The translations under genes were made by a program, and so were the position numbers. From Litoribacter ruber (GTDB lineage: Bacteria; Bacteroidota; Bacteroidia; Cytophagales; Cyclobacteriaceae), in the NCBI RefSeq assembly GCF_018500185.1, contig NZ_JAHBGI010000012.1:1-64000 (forward strand): a DNA stretch of 64,000 nt, in the 5' to 3' direction. The notes beneath the pieces are model-generated. The model saw only the letters and a list, made by a program, of their open reading frames with translations, was not told the DNA's origin and made no database searches. Shown here in pieces: positions 15,085-23,965 of the stretch; position 1 is the first letter of the stretch; each line of letters starts with the position of its first letter.

Positions 15085-15906
15085 ATGAATAAAGGGATTT
15101 ACTTATTACTTCTTTTGCTGCTAGCAAGTTCGTGTATCAGCAATAGGAGAATTACATACTTTCAGAACTTGCCTGGCAATGAGCCGATCGGGCTGGAGGA
15201 ATTTATCCCCTATGCTGAAGTGGAATATGAGTATATTCTGCAGCCATTTGATATTGTGGATATCGATTTTGCCACATCAGACGAGGAGCTTACCAAAGCA
15301 TTTGAGTTTCAGGGATCACGTTCCATGCGTGGAGGCATGGCCGGAGGCCGGGGCGGCATGGGCGGAGGTGATATTTTTTATTTCACGGGTTATACCATTG
15401 ACAAGGATGGGTTTGTGGACATTCCCAAGCTTGGCAAAATCGAAATTGCAGGAATAAGCGAGGAATCTGCCAGATTGAAAGTACAGAGAGAAATCAATGA
15501 GTTTTTTCAGGAAGAGGTGTTTGTCCGCTTGAGGACAGGTGGGATAAGGTATACCACTCTGGGGGAATTTTCCAGTGTGGGCACCCAGCTGATTATGAGA
15601 AACAGGGCGACAATTTTTGACGCACTTGCCAATGCAGGTGAAGCCAATATTTTAGCCAAAAAGAACCAGCTTTTTATCATCCGTCAATATGATGGAGGCA
15701 CTAAAATCCACCAAATCAACCTCAATGATCGGAGACTTTTGGCCTCTCCGTATTATTTTATTCAGCCCAACGACATACTATATCTGGAGCCGATGCGGAT
15801 CCGTCAAGTGGGGACAGGTGATAATCTCGTACAATCCCTGCAGCTTGGCGCTACACTGGTGACCATGTTTATATTTTTCTATGGTTTAACACAAGGGTTG
15901 TTTTGA
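15085..15906 (+). CDS. Wza-like polysaccharide export (OPX) lipoprotein
   Basis: A 273-aa outer-membrane export protein. The signal ends in a lipobox (LLASSC, Cys 17), followed by a Poly_export domain starting at EYILQPFDIVDIDFAT and a SLBB-like domain (GEFSSVGTQLI to RQYDGG). A hydrophobic C-terminal helix (about 250-270) matches the membrane-spanning helix of Wza. An unusual glycine/methionine/arginine-rich segment (SMRGGMAGGRGGMGGGDIF, about residues 82-100) interrupts the Poly_export domain. Its stop is followed after 1 bp by the Wzc-like gene. It would form the outer-membrane channel working with that kinase/copolymerase. Confidence 0.9.
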   Translation: MNKGIYLLLLLLLASSCISNRRITYFQNLPGNEPIGLEEFIPYAEVEYEYILQPFDIVDIDFATSDEELTKAFEFQGSRSMRGGMAGGRGGMGGGDIFYFTGYTIDKDGFVDIPKLGKIEIAGISEESARLKVQREINEFFQEEVFVRLRTGGIRYTTLGEFSSVGTQLIMRNRATIFDALANAGEANILAKKNQLFIIRQYDGGTKIHQINLNDRRLLASPYYFIQPNDILYLEPMRIRQVGTGDNLVQSLQLGATLVTMFIFFYGLTQGLF

Positions 15907-15907
15907 G

Positions 15908-18349
15908 ATGGAGAATATTGATTTGTCAAAATTTGAGGAAGAGGAAAGACCCATTGATATAAAGTATTATATCACCAAGTATTCCCGTTATTGGCCATTG
16001 TACCTCACTTGTATAGCCATCGGCTTGGTGGCGGTATTCTTGTTTCATCGCTATACTGTGGAGCAGTACCAGGTGAAGGGCAGTATTATGATCAAACGCA
16101 GCCTTTCCCCTGAGGTGAGGATTTTGGACAGGTCGCAGATTTTTTCCGGAAACAACAACCTGGAAAATGATATTCTCCTTTTTACCTCAAAAAATCTCGC
16201 GGAAGAGGCACTCAAAAAGCTCCATTTTGATGTGAGCTATTATGCGGCCACTCATATCAAGGAAATTGAGATGTACGAAAACTCGCCCATCCGAATTGAA
16301 GTGGATTGGGAGTTTCCTCAAAACCTTCAGGGGATGGTGCATTTGAGCATACTTTCAGAAGATACTTATATGCTATCCCGTGAGGAAACCAGCTTTATGG
16401 ATTACCTTTCGGCCAAGGCATCCGTAGGTGAGGAAGACATCCTCGGCAAGATTTTTAGGTTTGGGGAAACAGTGCATACAAGTAAATTCAAATTTAAAGC
16501 CCATTTGGTAAACCCCAACCGGGTGGGGGATATGGTTGGATTTAAGATCCATCATCCGTCTACCTTGGTTGATAATTACGCTAAATCGGTTACTGTAAGA
16601 CCACAGAACAATTATGGTTCCGTGCTTGAAGTGAGCATGGTGTCGACGGTAGTTGAAAAAGGTAGGGATTATGTCAATGCACTGATGGATTCCTTTTTGG
16701 AATATGATCTCAAAGAGAAAAACCGTATTTCGGAAAATACCTTGGCTTTTATTGATGATCAGCTATTCTTGGTGGAGGATTCCCTCAAATCGGTAGAGAG
16801 AAGAATGCAAAACTTCAAAGTCAGCAACAAATTACTGGATGTAAATAAAGAATTTGGCGGGCTGCTTACCCGAATTGAGTCATTGGAAGAAACCATTCAG
16901 GGGTTTGAATTTGAATTGGCATATTACCGTTCACTAGAGCAATATCTTTCAGATAAGGGCAATGATTACAGTGAGGTGGTGGCACCTTCATTGGTTGGCG
17001 TTTCGGATTTACTTTTAAATGGCTTGGTTCAAAATCTGGTACAATTATCGTTAGAAAGACGAAAGTTACTTTCTGTGGTCAAGCCCAATCACCCCGATGT
17101 GGCCCAGCTTGATCAGCAGATAGATAGGCTCAGAGAAAACGTCTTTGAGAACATTCAGAACTTGGTGCAGAACACCGAAAACCGAAAGCGGGAAATTTAT
17201 GAAAAATTGAGGTCTTACGACCATCAATTTGCCAATTTGCCGGAAGCGGAATCCAATTACACCCATATTTTCAGGGAGTTTAAGCTTAGAGAAAATCTCT
17301 ATACCTATCTTCTGGAGAAAAGGGCCGAGGCTGGAATTGCAAAAGCCTCCAATGTGCCGGATAATGCGATTTTGGATTATGCCAAAAAGGGGAATTTGAT
17401 TTACCCCAAAAAACCGCAGAATTATGGTATGGCAGTGGGCTTGGGTTTTATGGTTCCGTTGGCGTTTTTGTTAATGTATCACTATTTGAATAACCGAATA
17501 GTGGATCAGGTTCAGCTAAAAAGCTTTTTGAAAATACCTTTATTGAGTACAGTTGGGTTTAGCACAAAAGACACAAACCTCATCGTGGCGGAACATCCCC
17601 GGTCTTTGGTCTCGGAGTCGTTCAGGTCACTTCGCTCGGCACTTTTTTATATTGCCAGTGAGAAAAAATGCAAGACAATTTTGGTGACTTCCAGCGTGTC
17701 GGGAGAAGGCAAAACTTTTGTGGCTCTAAACTTGGCCTCTGCGATGGCTCTAAGCGGAAAGAAGACTTGTTTGATCGGGATGGATCTTCGCAAGCCCAAG
17801 GTGTCCCAGTATATGGGTGTTTCCAACAAGAATGGCTTATCCTCTCTGTTGGTGGGAACGGCCTCACCAGAGGAAGTGGTGCAGGCCACCAAATACGAGA
17901 ATTTATACATCGTACCTTCGGGGCCGGTGCCTCCAAATCCCGCTGAACTTCTGTTGAAGGACAGACTGAAAGATTTTTTAAACGGTTTGAAGGAACAGTT
18001 TGATGTGGTGGTGCTAGATACCCCGCCTGTAGGCCTGGTCTCTGAGACAATGGATTTGTTGAGGTTTTCGGATGTGAATCTTTATATCGTAAGGCAGAAT
18101 TACACCCATAAGAAGCACCTGCTGATGATCAACGATCTGTATTCCAGCAATCACGTTTCGGACTTTTATGCTGTTTTTAATGGCTTTAAGGGTGGGGGTG
18201 ATATTTATGATTATGGAGGATATACGTATGGATATGGGTACAATTATTCATACATGAAGAAAAATAAATATACAGGGAATTATTACGAAGAGGAAGGTGA
18301 ACTTCAGTCTTCATTTATTCAAAAGTGGATTTCAAAGTTAAATAAATAA
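15908..18349 (+). CDS. Wzc-like polysaccharide copolymerase and tyrosine autokinase
   Basis: An 813-aa inner-membrane protein. It has a Wzz domain with TM1 (about residues 35-55), a long periplasmic coiled-coil region (about 260-440), a GNVR-type tyrosine kinase linker and TM2 (about 505-525). A cytoplasmic BY-kinase domain follows: Walker A SGEGKTF (about 598), Walker A' GMDLRKP (about 624) and Walker B VVVLDTPP (about 700). The C-terminus carries a dense tyrosine cluster (about 764-800), the expected autophosphorylation tail. It controls chain length and export together with the upstream Wza-like lipoprotein. No cognate tyrosine phosphatase gene is in the window. The next gene starts 10 bp later. 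Confidence 0.93.
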   Translation: MENIDLSKFEEEERPIDIKYYITKYSRYWPLYLTCIAIGLVAVFLFHRYTVEQYQVKGSIMIKRSLSPEVRILDRSQIFSGNNNLENDILLFTSKNLAEEALKKLHFDVSYYAATHIKEIEMYENSPIRIEVDWEFPQNLQGMVHLSILSEDTYMLSREETSFMDYLSAKASVGEEDILGKIFRFGETVHTSKFKFKAHLVNPNRVGDMVGFKIHHPSTLVDNYAKSVTVRPQNNYGSVLEVSMVSTVVEKGRDYVNALMDSFLEYDLKEKNRISENTLAFIDDQLFLVEDSLKSVERRMQNFKVSNKLLDVNKEFGGLLTRIESLEETIQGFEFELAYYRSLEQYLSDKGNDYSEVVAPSLVGVSDLLLNGLVQNLVQLSLERRKLLSVVKPNHPDVAQLDQQIDRLRENVFENIQNLVQNTENRKREIYEKLRSYDHQFANLPEAESNYTHIFREFKLRENLYTYLLEKRAEAGIAKASNVPDNAILDYAKKGNLIYPKKPQNYGMAVGLGFMVPLAFLLMYHYLNNRIVDQVQLKSFLKIPLLSTVGFSTKDTNLIVAEHPRSLVSESFRSLRSALFYIASEKKCKTILVTSSVSGEGKTFVALNLASAMALSGKKTCLIGMDLRKPKVSQYMGVSNKNGLSSLLVGTASPEEVVQATKYENLYIVPSGPVPPNPAELLLKDRLKDFLNGLKEQFDVVVLDTPPVGLVSETMDLLRFSDVNLYIVRQNYTHKKHLLMINDLYSSNHVSDFYAVFNGFKGGGDIYDYGGYTYGYGYNYSYMKKNKYTGNYYEEEGELQSSFIQKWISKLNK

Positions 18350-18359
18350 GTTTTTTTCA

Positions 18360-19652
18360 ATGTTAAGTATCAATGAGATAAAAGACCAGGGGATAGCCGT
18401 CATAGGACTAGGTTATGTGGGATTGCCCCTGGCAGTAGAATTTGCGAAGAAGTTTAAAGTTGTTGGTTTTGATATCAATGAGGGCCGTATTGCAGAATTG
18501 AGCAAGGGCCATGATCGCACGCTTGAGGTTGAAGATGACTATTTGAAGGAGGTCCTTGATATGGGCAACTTGTCATTTACCAATAAAAGCGAAGACATAG
18601 CTTCTTGCAGCGTTTTTATAATCACTGTGCCTACTCCAGTAGACAAGCACAACCGACCTGATTTGACGCCTTTGGTGAAGGCCAGTCAGACTGTAGGTAA
18701 AATCCTCAAAAAAGGGGATATCGTTATCTATGAATCAACTGTGTACCCAGGTTGTACGGAGGAAGACTGTGTGCCTGTTTTGGAAGAAGTAAGTGGACTT
18801 AAGTTCAATACTGATTTTTATGCAGGTTATTCCCCAGAAAGGATCAATCCGGGAGATAAGGAGCATACTGTAACCAAGATCAAAAAGGTAACTGCAGGTA
18901 GTACTCCGGAATCAGGGAAAGTGATCAATGACCTTTATGGTGAAATTATCGTGGCTGGTACCCATTTGGCCCCGGCAATCAAGGTGGCTGAAGCGGCAAA
19001 GGTGATCGAAAACAGCCAAAGAGATATCAATATAGCCTTTGTAAACGAACTTTCTAAAATATTCGCCAAATTGGATATTGATACCTTGGATGTGTTGGAG
19101 GCGGCAGGGACCAAGTGGAATTTCTTGCCTTTCAGACCAGGATTAGTGGGTGGCCACTGTATTGGGGTGGATCCGTTCTATTTGGCCCAGAAAGCGATGG
19201 AAGTGGGGTACAACCCTGAAATCATCCTTGGCGGTAGAAGAGTAAACGACTCCATGGGTAAATTTGTGGCTGACCAGGTAATCAAGCTTTTGATCAAAAA
19301 TGAGCACATGATCGCTAAGTCCAGTGTTTTGATGCTTGGAGTTACATTTAAGGAAAATTGCCCTGATGTGAGAAATACCCGTGTGATCGATGTGATCCAA
19401 GAAATGAAAGCCTTTGGAGTGACCGTGGATGTATATGATCCATGGGCCGACAAAGATGAGGTAAAACATGAATATGGACTTGACCTTATTGATAATCCAT
19501 TCGAGTCGGGGAAAAAATACGAAGGTGTAGTATTGGCTGTGAGCCACAAGGAATTTCTATCCTCCGATCTTTCCCAGCTAAAAGCTGAAAAAGGTGTGAT
19601 TTACGATGTGAAGTCCATATTGCCAAAAGAGGAAATTGACGCTAGATTATAA
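18360..19652 (+). CDS. UDP-N-acetyl-hexosamine 6-dehydrogenase (TviB/WbpO-like)
   Basis: A 430-aa nucleotide-sugar dehydrogenase that oxidises C6 of a UDP-N-acetylhexosamine to the uronic acid using NAD+. The N-terminal Rossmann motif is VIGLGYVGLPLAVEFAKKF (about residues 14-32), YSPERINPGD marks the substrate site and the catalytic Cys is in GGHCIGVDPFYL (about C267). The C-terminal domain has FKENCPDVRNTRV. It resembles the TviB/WbpO group more than UDP-glucose dehydrogenase, though the exact substrate is inferred. It is the last gene of the export operon and a strong terminator follows. Confidence 0.9.
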   Translation: MLSINEIKDQGIAVIGLGYVGLPLAVEFAKKFKVVGFDINEGRIAELSKGHDRTLEVEDDYLKEVLDMGNLSFTNKSEDIASCSVFIITVPTPVDKHNRPDLTPLVKASQTVGKILKKGDIVIYESTVYPGCTEEDCVPVLEEVSGLKFNTDFYAGYSPERINPGDKEHTVTKIKKVTAGSTPESGKVINDLYGEIIVAGTHLAPAIKVAEAAKVIENSQRDINIAFVNELSKIFAKLDIDTLDVLEAAGTKWNFLPFRPGLVGGHCIGVDPFYLAQKAMEVGYNPEIILGGRRVNDSMGKFVADQVIKLLIKNEHMIAKSSVLMLGVTFKENCPDVRNTRVIDVIQEMKAFGVTVDVYDPWADKDEVKHEYGLDLIDNPFESGKKYEGVVLAVSHKEFLSSDLSQLKAEKGVIYDVKSILPKEEIDARL

Positions 19653-19675
19653 AAGTTAAATTTGCTAACCAATTG

Positions 19676-19710
19676 AAAAGCCGACAGATATCTGTTGGCT
19701 TTTCTTTTTT
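19676..19710 (+). terminator. Terminator of the exopolysaccharide operon
   Basis: AAAAGCCGACAGA (19676-19688) pairs with TCTGTTGGCTTTT (19691-19703) over a TA loop with one G-U pair, followed by CTTTTTT. It closes the unit that begins at the promoter near 14943. Confidence 0.88.
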
Positions 19711-19889
19711 CATATGTTAGATAATTTGATAAAAAATTTAATTTGATATGTGTTATGTTGAATAATTTATATTTATTTGTAACAGCTATTCGGTAAAATT
19801 TTATGGTAAAATAATAAGTTATACCAAATATGCTGTAGGTGCTGATGAAAAAGCATTTGGTGGTCTATTTTCAAGTATCCCCATTTTAT

Positions 19890-22800
19890 ATGGCAAAACG
19901 TTTACGGTTAATCTTCTCAATTTTCCTCATTCAATTTTCGCTTTTTGCAGCTGAAAATTACCTGCCGTTTACCGAGGCTCCGGTCGTTGTCACATCGGCA
20001 CCTGGAGTCACCATTTATCCTCCTGGCACTATCGATATGTTGGTTGATCCAAATGTGAGGATTACCGATGTCGATTCTGATAATTTAATCCGTGCTGAGA
20101 TTATTTTAAGTGATATTCTGGATGGGACTATAATTGAGCAACTTTTTCTTACAGAAAGGGGCACTGAATTAATCACTCAATACGGCCTTGCCTTTGAAGT
20201 AGAGTTTTCGCCAGTAATGAGGGTTCTGATTTCCGGCCCTGCCCCCGTGGCAATTTATGAGCGTATCCTTCGGGAAATCATCTACGACAACCGTCGCTCC
20301 TCTCCAACTCCCGGCGATAGACGGGCAATCTACACAGTTACCGATGAGGACAACAATATAAGTGAACCGGTTACCCGAATCATTCGCATTGAGGAGCCGC
20401 CATTGGAGATTGTTGAAACAGAAGTGGTCAATTTGCCTCCAAATGGCCTGTATGGAATTGATGATGTGATTGAATTACGGCTAGCCTATAGTGAGCCGGT
20501 TTTTGTGAGCGGTGGCACTCCCTATATTTTGCTGAACATTAACGGGGTAGAGGTGCGCGCTACCTATGTATCCGGATCAGGTACAGATGAATTGCTGTTT
20601 GCTTATACCGTGGAGGAAGAGCTTGAGCTACTGGATATGGATGGTATCGGAATCGCTTCTACGGTCACCTTGGACGGGGCGGATGTGCTTAATTCCAGCG
20701 GGGAGACCATTCCACTGGAGGTGGGAGAGATCGCCGGTAATATTTTTGTTGACGGCATACGGCCATTTGTGGTGAATGTGCAGGTACCGGCAGATGGCGT
20801 ATATGCCTTTTGCGCAGAAGATGTAATGACTTTTACATTGCAATTAAACGAAGCTGTTCAGATTCATTTTGACAACCTTCCTGAATTGCAATTGCTATTT
20901 GATTCTGGAGAGGCTTGGGCTAGGTTTGATCAAGGGAATGTTAATGATTCTACTTTGGTTTTTACCTACGAAATCCAAGAAGGAGACCAAGACCTGACTG
21001 GGATAAGGATCGGTAGGATCCGGTTAAACGGAACCACTATTTTTGATATTGCCAATAATGATTTCTTGGATCTAGAAATGACCAGCGCGAATGTGCCTGA
21101 TACTTCCGGGATTTTAATTGATACGAGCGAACCGAATGCCCCATTAGTTTGGGGAATCAGAGAAGATACTGGGATTTCAGACGAGGACGGCATCACTAAC
21201 GCCCAAAACTTAGAGATTTTCGGGACTGGATTAGCCAATTCCACCATCGTGGTCTTTTTGGATGGTGAAGAAATCGGAAGGACAGATTCCAACGCTGATG
21301 GTTGGTGGGATTTGGACTATACCGATGTGACATTGGAAGAGGGGTCTTATGAAGTGACTGCATTTCTTATCAACGAGCTCTGTGCAGAAAGTCCAATAAG
21401 CGAACCTTATACTTTTATCATCGATCTGACGCCACCAACGGCCGATTTGCAGGAAATAACCGTTTCTCTCAATGAGGAGGGGAATGTCACGATTGATGGC
21501 CGGTCCTTAGACGCGGGTTCATCTGATAATGTGAGTGAAAACTCTACTTTGACCTTTACAGTAGAACCAGCTGAATTCAGCTGCGATGACTTGGGTGAAA
21601 ATGAAGTGACCGTGACCGTAACCGATGAAGCTGGAAACAGTGTCTCGGAAACTGTGATGGTGACTGTTATTGATGATTTAGCTCCGACAGCTGAGGTAGA
21701 AAACTACACCTTGTACTTGGATGAAAATGGTGCTGCAACCTTTTCTGAGGAAGATATTGAAGCAATGATGTATGACAACTGTGGCATTGAGTCAATTGAA
21801 TTTAGCCTTGATGAGTTTGGCTGCAGTGATGTGGGTGAAAATGAGGTGGAGGCAACCATTAGGGATCTTTCAGGAAATGAAACCGTTGCCACTTTCACAA
21901 TTACGGTTGCTGATAATATGGGGCCTGTTATAGCCAATGCCCCTGATAGCTTTTCCGCAGGAACAAATGTAGATGGGGAATATACCCTTCCTGATTTCAC
22001 CGAAGACTTACAATTAAGTGATAATTGCGAAGTGGCTTCAGTTGAGCAGTTCCCGGCGGTAGGGACGATATTAGAAGGTTTTGATACCCCGCATACTATT
22101 ACCATTATTGCCACGGATATTCACGGCAACCAAACAGACATAACCTTTACCATCACCTTGGTTGATAATTCCATTGATGAGGTAATCATGCCTGAGATAA
22201 TTTCCGTGCCTTGGAATACGCAGATAGATGACCTTCCACTTCCAAGTGTGGTCAGGGTGATTCTTAGAAACGGAGAGGAAGCAATCGTGCAGGTGACCTG
22301 GCAAATTGATTATTATGAGGCCATGGAACCCGGCTTTTATCAAAATGAGGGGGTAATTGTGCTTCCAGGGGATATTTTCAACCCTGATGGATTAATGGCA
22401 TCCATTACCATTATTGTGGAGGACAAACCCCTTCCGGAAGATATCGAGTTAGATAATCAATCCTTCCAGATGGATCATGGTGTATCCAGACCGATTGGAA
22501 GTTTCAATACCATTGACCCTAGTGATGACCAACATACCTATGCTTTAGCAGATGGGGGTGCTGACAATGGCTATTTCAGAATCGAGGACGGACAGCTTTT
22601 CTGGAACACAGACGAGCAGCTTCCAGGTAGGACCGAATTTATCATTACAGTAAGTTCCACTGATCGGATGGGGAATATAATCACAAGGACTTTTACCATT
22701 ACGCGTGTTTTCCCACCATTGTCTGAACTCAGAATTGTAAATGTTTTCTCGCCAAATGGTGATGGGATCAACGATACTTGGGGAGTGGAGGTGCTAGGTT

Positions 22801-22991
22801 TTTATGGTAATGTGCGGGTGATGGTGTTTGAAAGAAGCGGTAAGCGGGTGTATTACTCACATGATCCTTATGAACGATGGGATGGAAACTACCTTGGCGA
22901 GCCAGTAGTGTCGGGTGCATATTATTATATAATTGAAGTGGTGCCAACCGGGGAAGTGCACCGAAGTGTTTTGACAATTTTAAGAGATTGA
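19890..22991 (+). CDS. Large surface protein with Ig/HYR-like repeats and T9SS type-B sorting domain
   Basis: A protein of about 1033 aa with signal peptide MAKRLRLIFSIFLIQFSLFA. Acidic beta-rich repeats follow: a cadherin-like start, then HYR-like modules recognisable by recurring DNxG(I/P) and TVTVTDEAGN-type strands (about residues 500-780), and a putative Ig-like module. The last 85 residues are a gliding-motility-associated C-terminal domain (VNVFSPNGDGINDTW, then GNYLGEPVVSGAYYY). This is the type-B signal for the type IX secretion system, which leaves proteins on the surface or releases them. The ATG at 19890 gives a canonical signal peptide; starts at 19839 (GTG) and 19845 are alternatives. 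A PorP/SprF gene follows. Confidence 0.88.
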   Translation: MAKRLRLIFSIFLIQFSLFAAENYLPFTEAPVVVTSAPGVTIYPPGTIDMLVDPNVRITDVDSDNLIRAEIILSDILDGTIIEQLFLTERGTELITQYGLAFEVEFSPVMRVLISGPAPVAIYERILREIIYDNRRSSPTPGDRRAIYTVTDEDNNISEPVTRIIRIEEPPLEIVETEVVNLPPNGLYGIDDVIELRLAYSEPVFVSGGTPYILLNINGVEVRATYVSGSGTDELLFAYTVEEELELLDMDGIGIASTVTLDGADVLNSSGETIPLEVGEIAGNIFVDGIRPFVVNVQVPADGVYAFCAEDVMTFTLQLNEAVQIHFDNLPELQLLFDSGEAWARFDQGNVNDSTLVFTYEIQEGDQDLTGIRIGRIRLNGTTIFDIANNDFLDLEMTSANVPDTSGILIDTSEPNAPLVWGIREDTGISDEDGITNAQNLEIFGTGLANSTIVVFLDGEEIGRTDSNADGWWDLDYTDVTLEEGSYEVTAFLINELCAESPISEPYTFIIDLTPPTADLQEITVSLNEEGNVTIDGRSLDAGSSDNVSENSTLTFTVEPAEFSCDDLGENEVTVTVTDEAGNSVSETVMVTVIDDLAPTAEVENYTLYLDENGAATFSEEDIEAMMYDNCGIESIEFSLDEFGCSDVGENEVEATIRDLSGNETVATFTITVADNMGPVIANAPDSFSAGTNVDGEYTLPDFTEDLQLSDNCEVASVEQFPAVGTILEGFDTPHTITIIATDIHGNQTDITFTITLVDNSIDEVIMPEIISVPWNTQIDDLPLPSVVRVILRNGEEAIVQVTWQIDYYEAMEPGFYQNEGVIVLPGDIFNPDGLMASITIIVEDKPLPEDIELDNQSFQMDHGVSRPIGSFNTIDPSDDQHTYALADGGADNGYFRIEDGQLFWNTDEQLPGRTEFIITVSSTDRMGNIITRTFTITRVFPPLSELRIVNVFSPNGDGINDTWGVEVLGFYGNVRVMVFERSGKRVYYSHDPYERWDGNYLGEPVVSGAYYYIIEVVPTGEVHRSVLTILRD

Positions 22992-23010
22992 GGGAGGTAA
23001 ATAGGTGTAT

Positions 23011-23964
23011 ATGAAAAAATATTTACTGATACTGTGTTTCGTGATAGTTTCCTCCCATGGGTTTGCCCAAAGCAGGAAATACTTTACCCAGTTCAATTCA
23101 TTGCAAGGGTATTACAATCCCGCACTGACAGCCCATGGAGGGAGCGCCTTGAGGGGTGTGGTAAGAAATCAATGGATGGGGCTGGACGGATCTCCTTCTT
23201 CCACTTTCTTCAGTGGTGAAATAGATTTTGCGGAGCTTTCCGGAGAGGATGATCCGGCATTGATGGGAAGAAATGCCGTGGGGGCAAATGTGCTATTTGA
23301 TCAGCACGGTCCATTCGCAGAGACCGAACTAAATGTCAATTATGCCACTAGGGTAAGGCTTTCTGCCAAGCACAGTTTTAGGTTGGGGGCTGGGGTAAAT
23401 TTTTCCTCAGTGAGGCTCGATGGGGCTTCTTTGACTCCAGAATTGGAGAATGACCCAACCATTGGGAAATACCTAGGTGGATTTGCCGATATGCAATCCT
23501 TGGATTTTCATATTGGAGGAGCATTGACCCATGAGCGTTATTACCTTGGATTTGCCATGAACAACGTCAACGGCGGTAAATTCAACAGAGGAGATGTATT
23601 TTGGCCTCAGAGACCCATCGGTTATGTTATATCAGCCGGCTATAGGGAGTCCCTTTCCGACCAGCTTTCAGTAATGGGAAATGCACTTTACCGTTATCAA
23701 GACGGGTTGTATGACAACATAGAATTTAACTTTAAAGCCTTATTTGCTGATACATTCTGGCTGGGGGGAGGACATAGAATCGATCACGGAAACAATTTCC
23801 AATTTGGCGTTCTCTTGCTTCACCAGTTCACTGTAGGTTATGTTTTCGAGTTTCCTACCAACGCCTCTCACCGATTACCGGGTACCACGCATGAATTTGT
23901 GGCTACTTTGAGGTTAGGCCGAACCCACATTAGAAGGGATAGAAGGGAAATTCTGATTTGGTAG
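23011..23964 (+). CDS. PorP/SprF-family type IX secretion membrane protein
   Basis: A 317-aa outer-membrane beta-barrel protein of the PorP/SprF family with a signal peptide (MKKYLLILCFVIVSSHGFAQ). The diagnostic N-terminal segment FNSLQGYYNPALTAHGGSALRGVVRNQW is followed by alternating strands to the C-terminus. Members placed next to type-B CTD proteins are needed for export or surface attachment of that cargo, as with SprF for SprB. It starts 19 bp after the large surface protein and is almost certainly co-transcribed. A GGAGG at 22993-22997 lies 7 bp before a GTG at 23005 and 13 bp before the ATG at 23011; the ATG suits the signal peptide better. Confidence 0.9.
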   Translation: MKKYLLILCFVIVSSHGFAQSRKYFTQFNSLQGYYNPALTAHGGSALRGVVRNQWMGLDGSPSSTFFSGEIDFAELSGEDDPALMGRNAVGANVLFDQHGPFAETELNVNYATRVRLSAKHSFRLGAGVNFSSVRLDGASLTPELENDPTIGKYLGGFADMQSLDFHIGGALTHERYYLGFAMNNVNGGKFNRGDVFWPQRPIGYVISAGYRESLSDQLSVMGNALYRYQDGLYDNIEFNFKALFADTFWLGGGHRIDHGNNFQFGVLLLHQFTVGYVFEFPTNASHRLPGTTHEFVATLRLGRTHIRRDRREILIW

Positions 23965-23965
23965 G

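Noticed and set aside
15085-19652. A complete capsule locus
   Set aside because: Only export, copolymerase and one sugar-nucleotide gene are present. Wzx, Wzy and most glycosyltransferases are missing from this unit.
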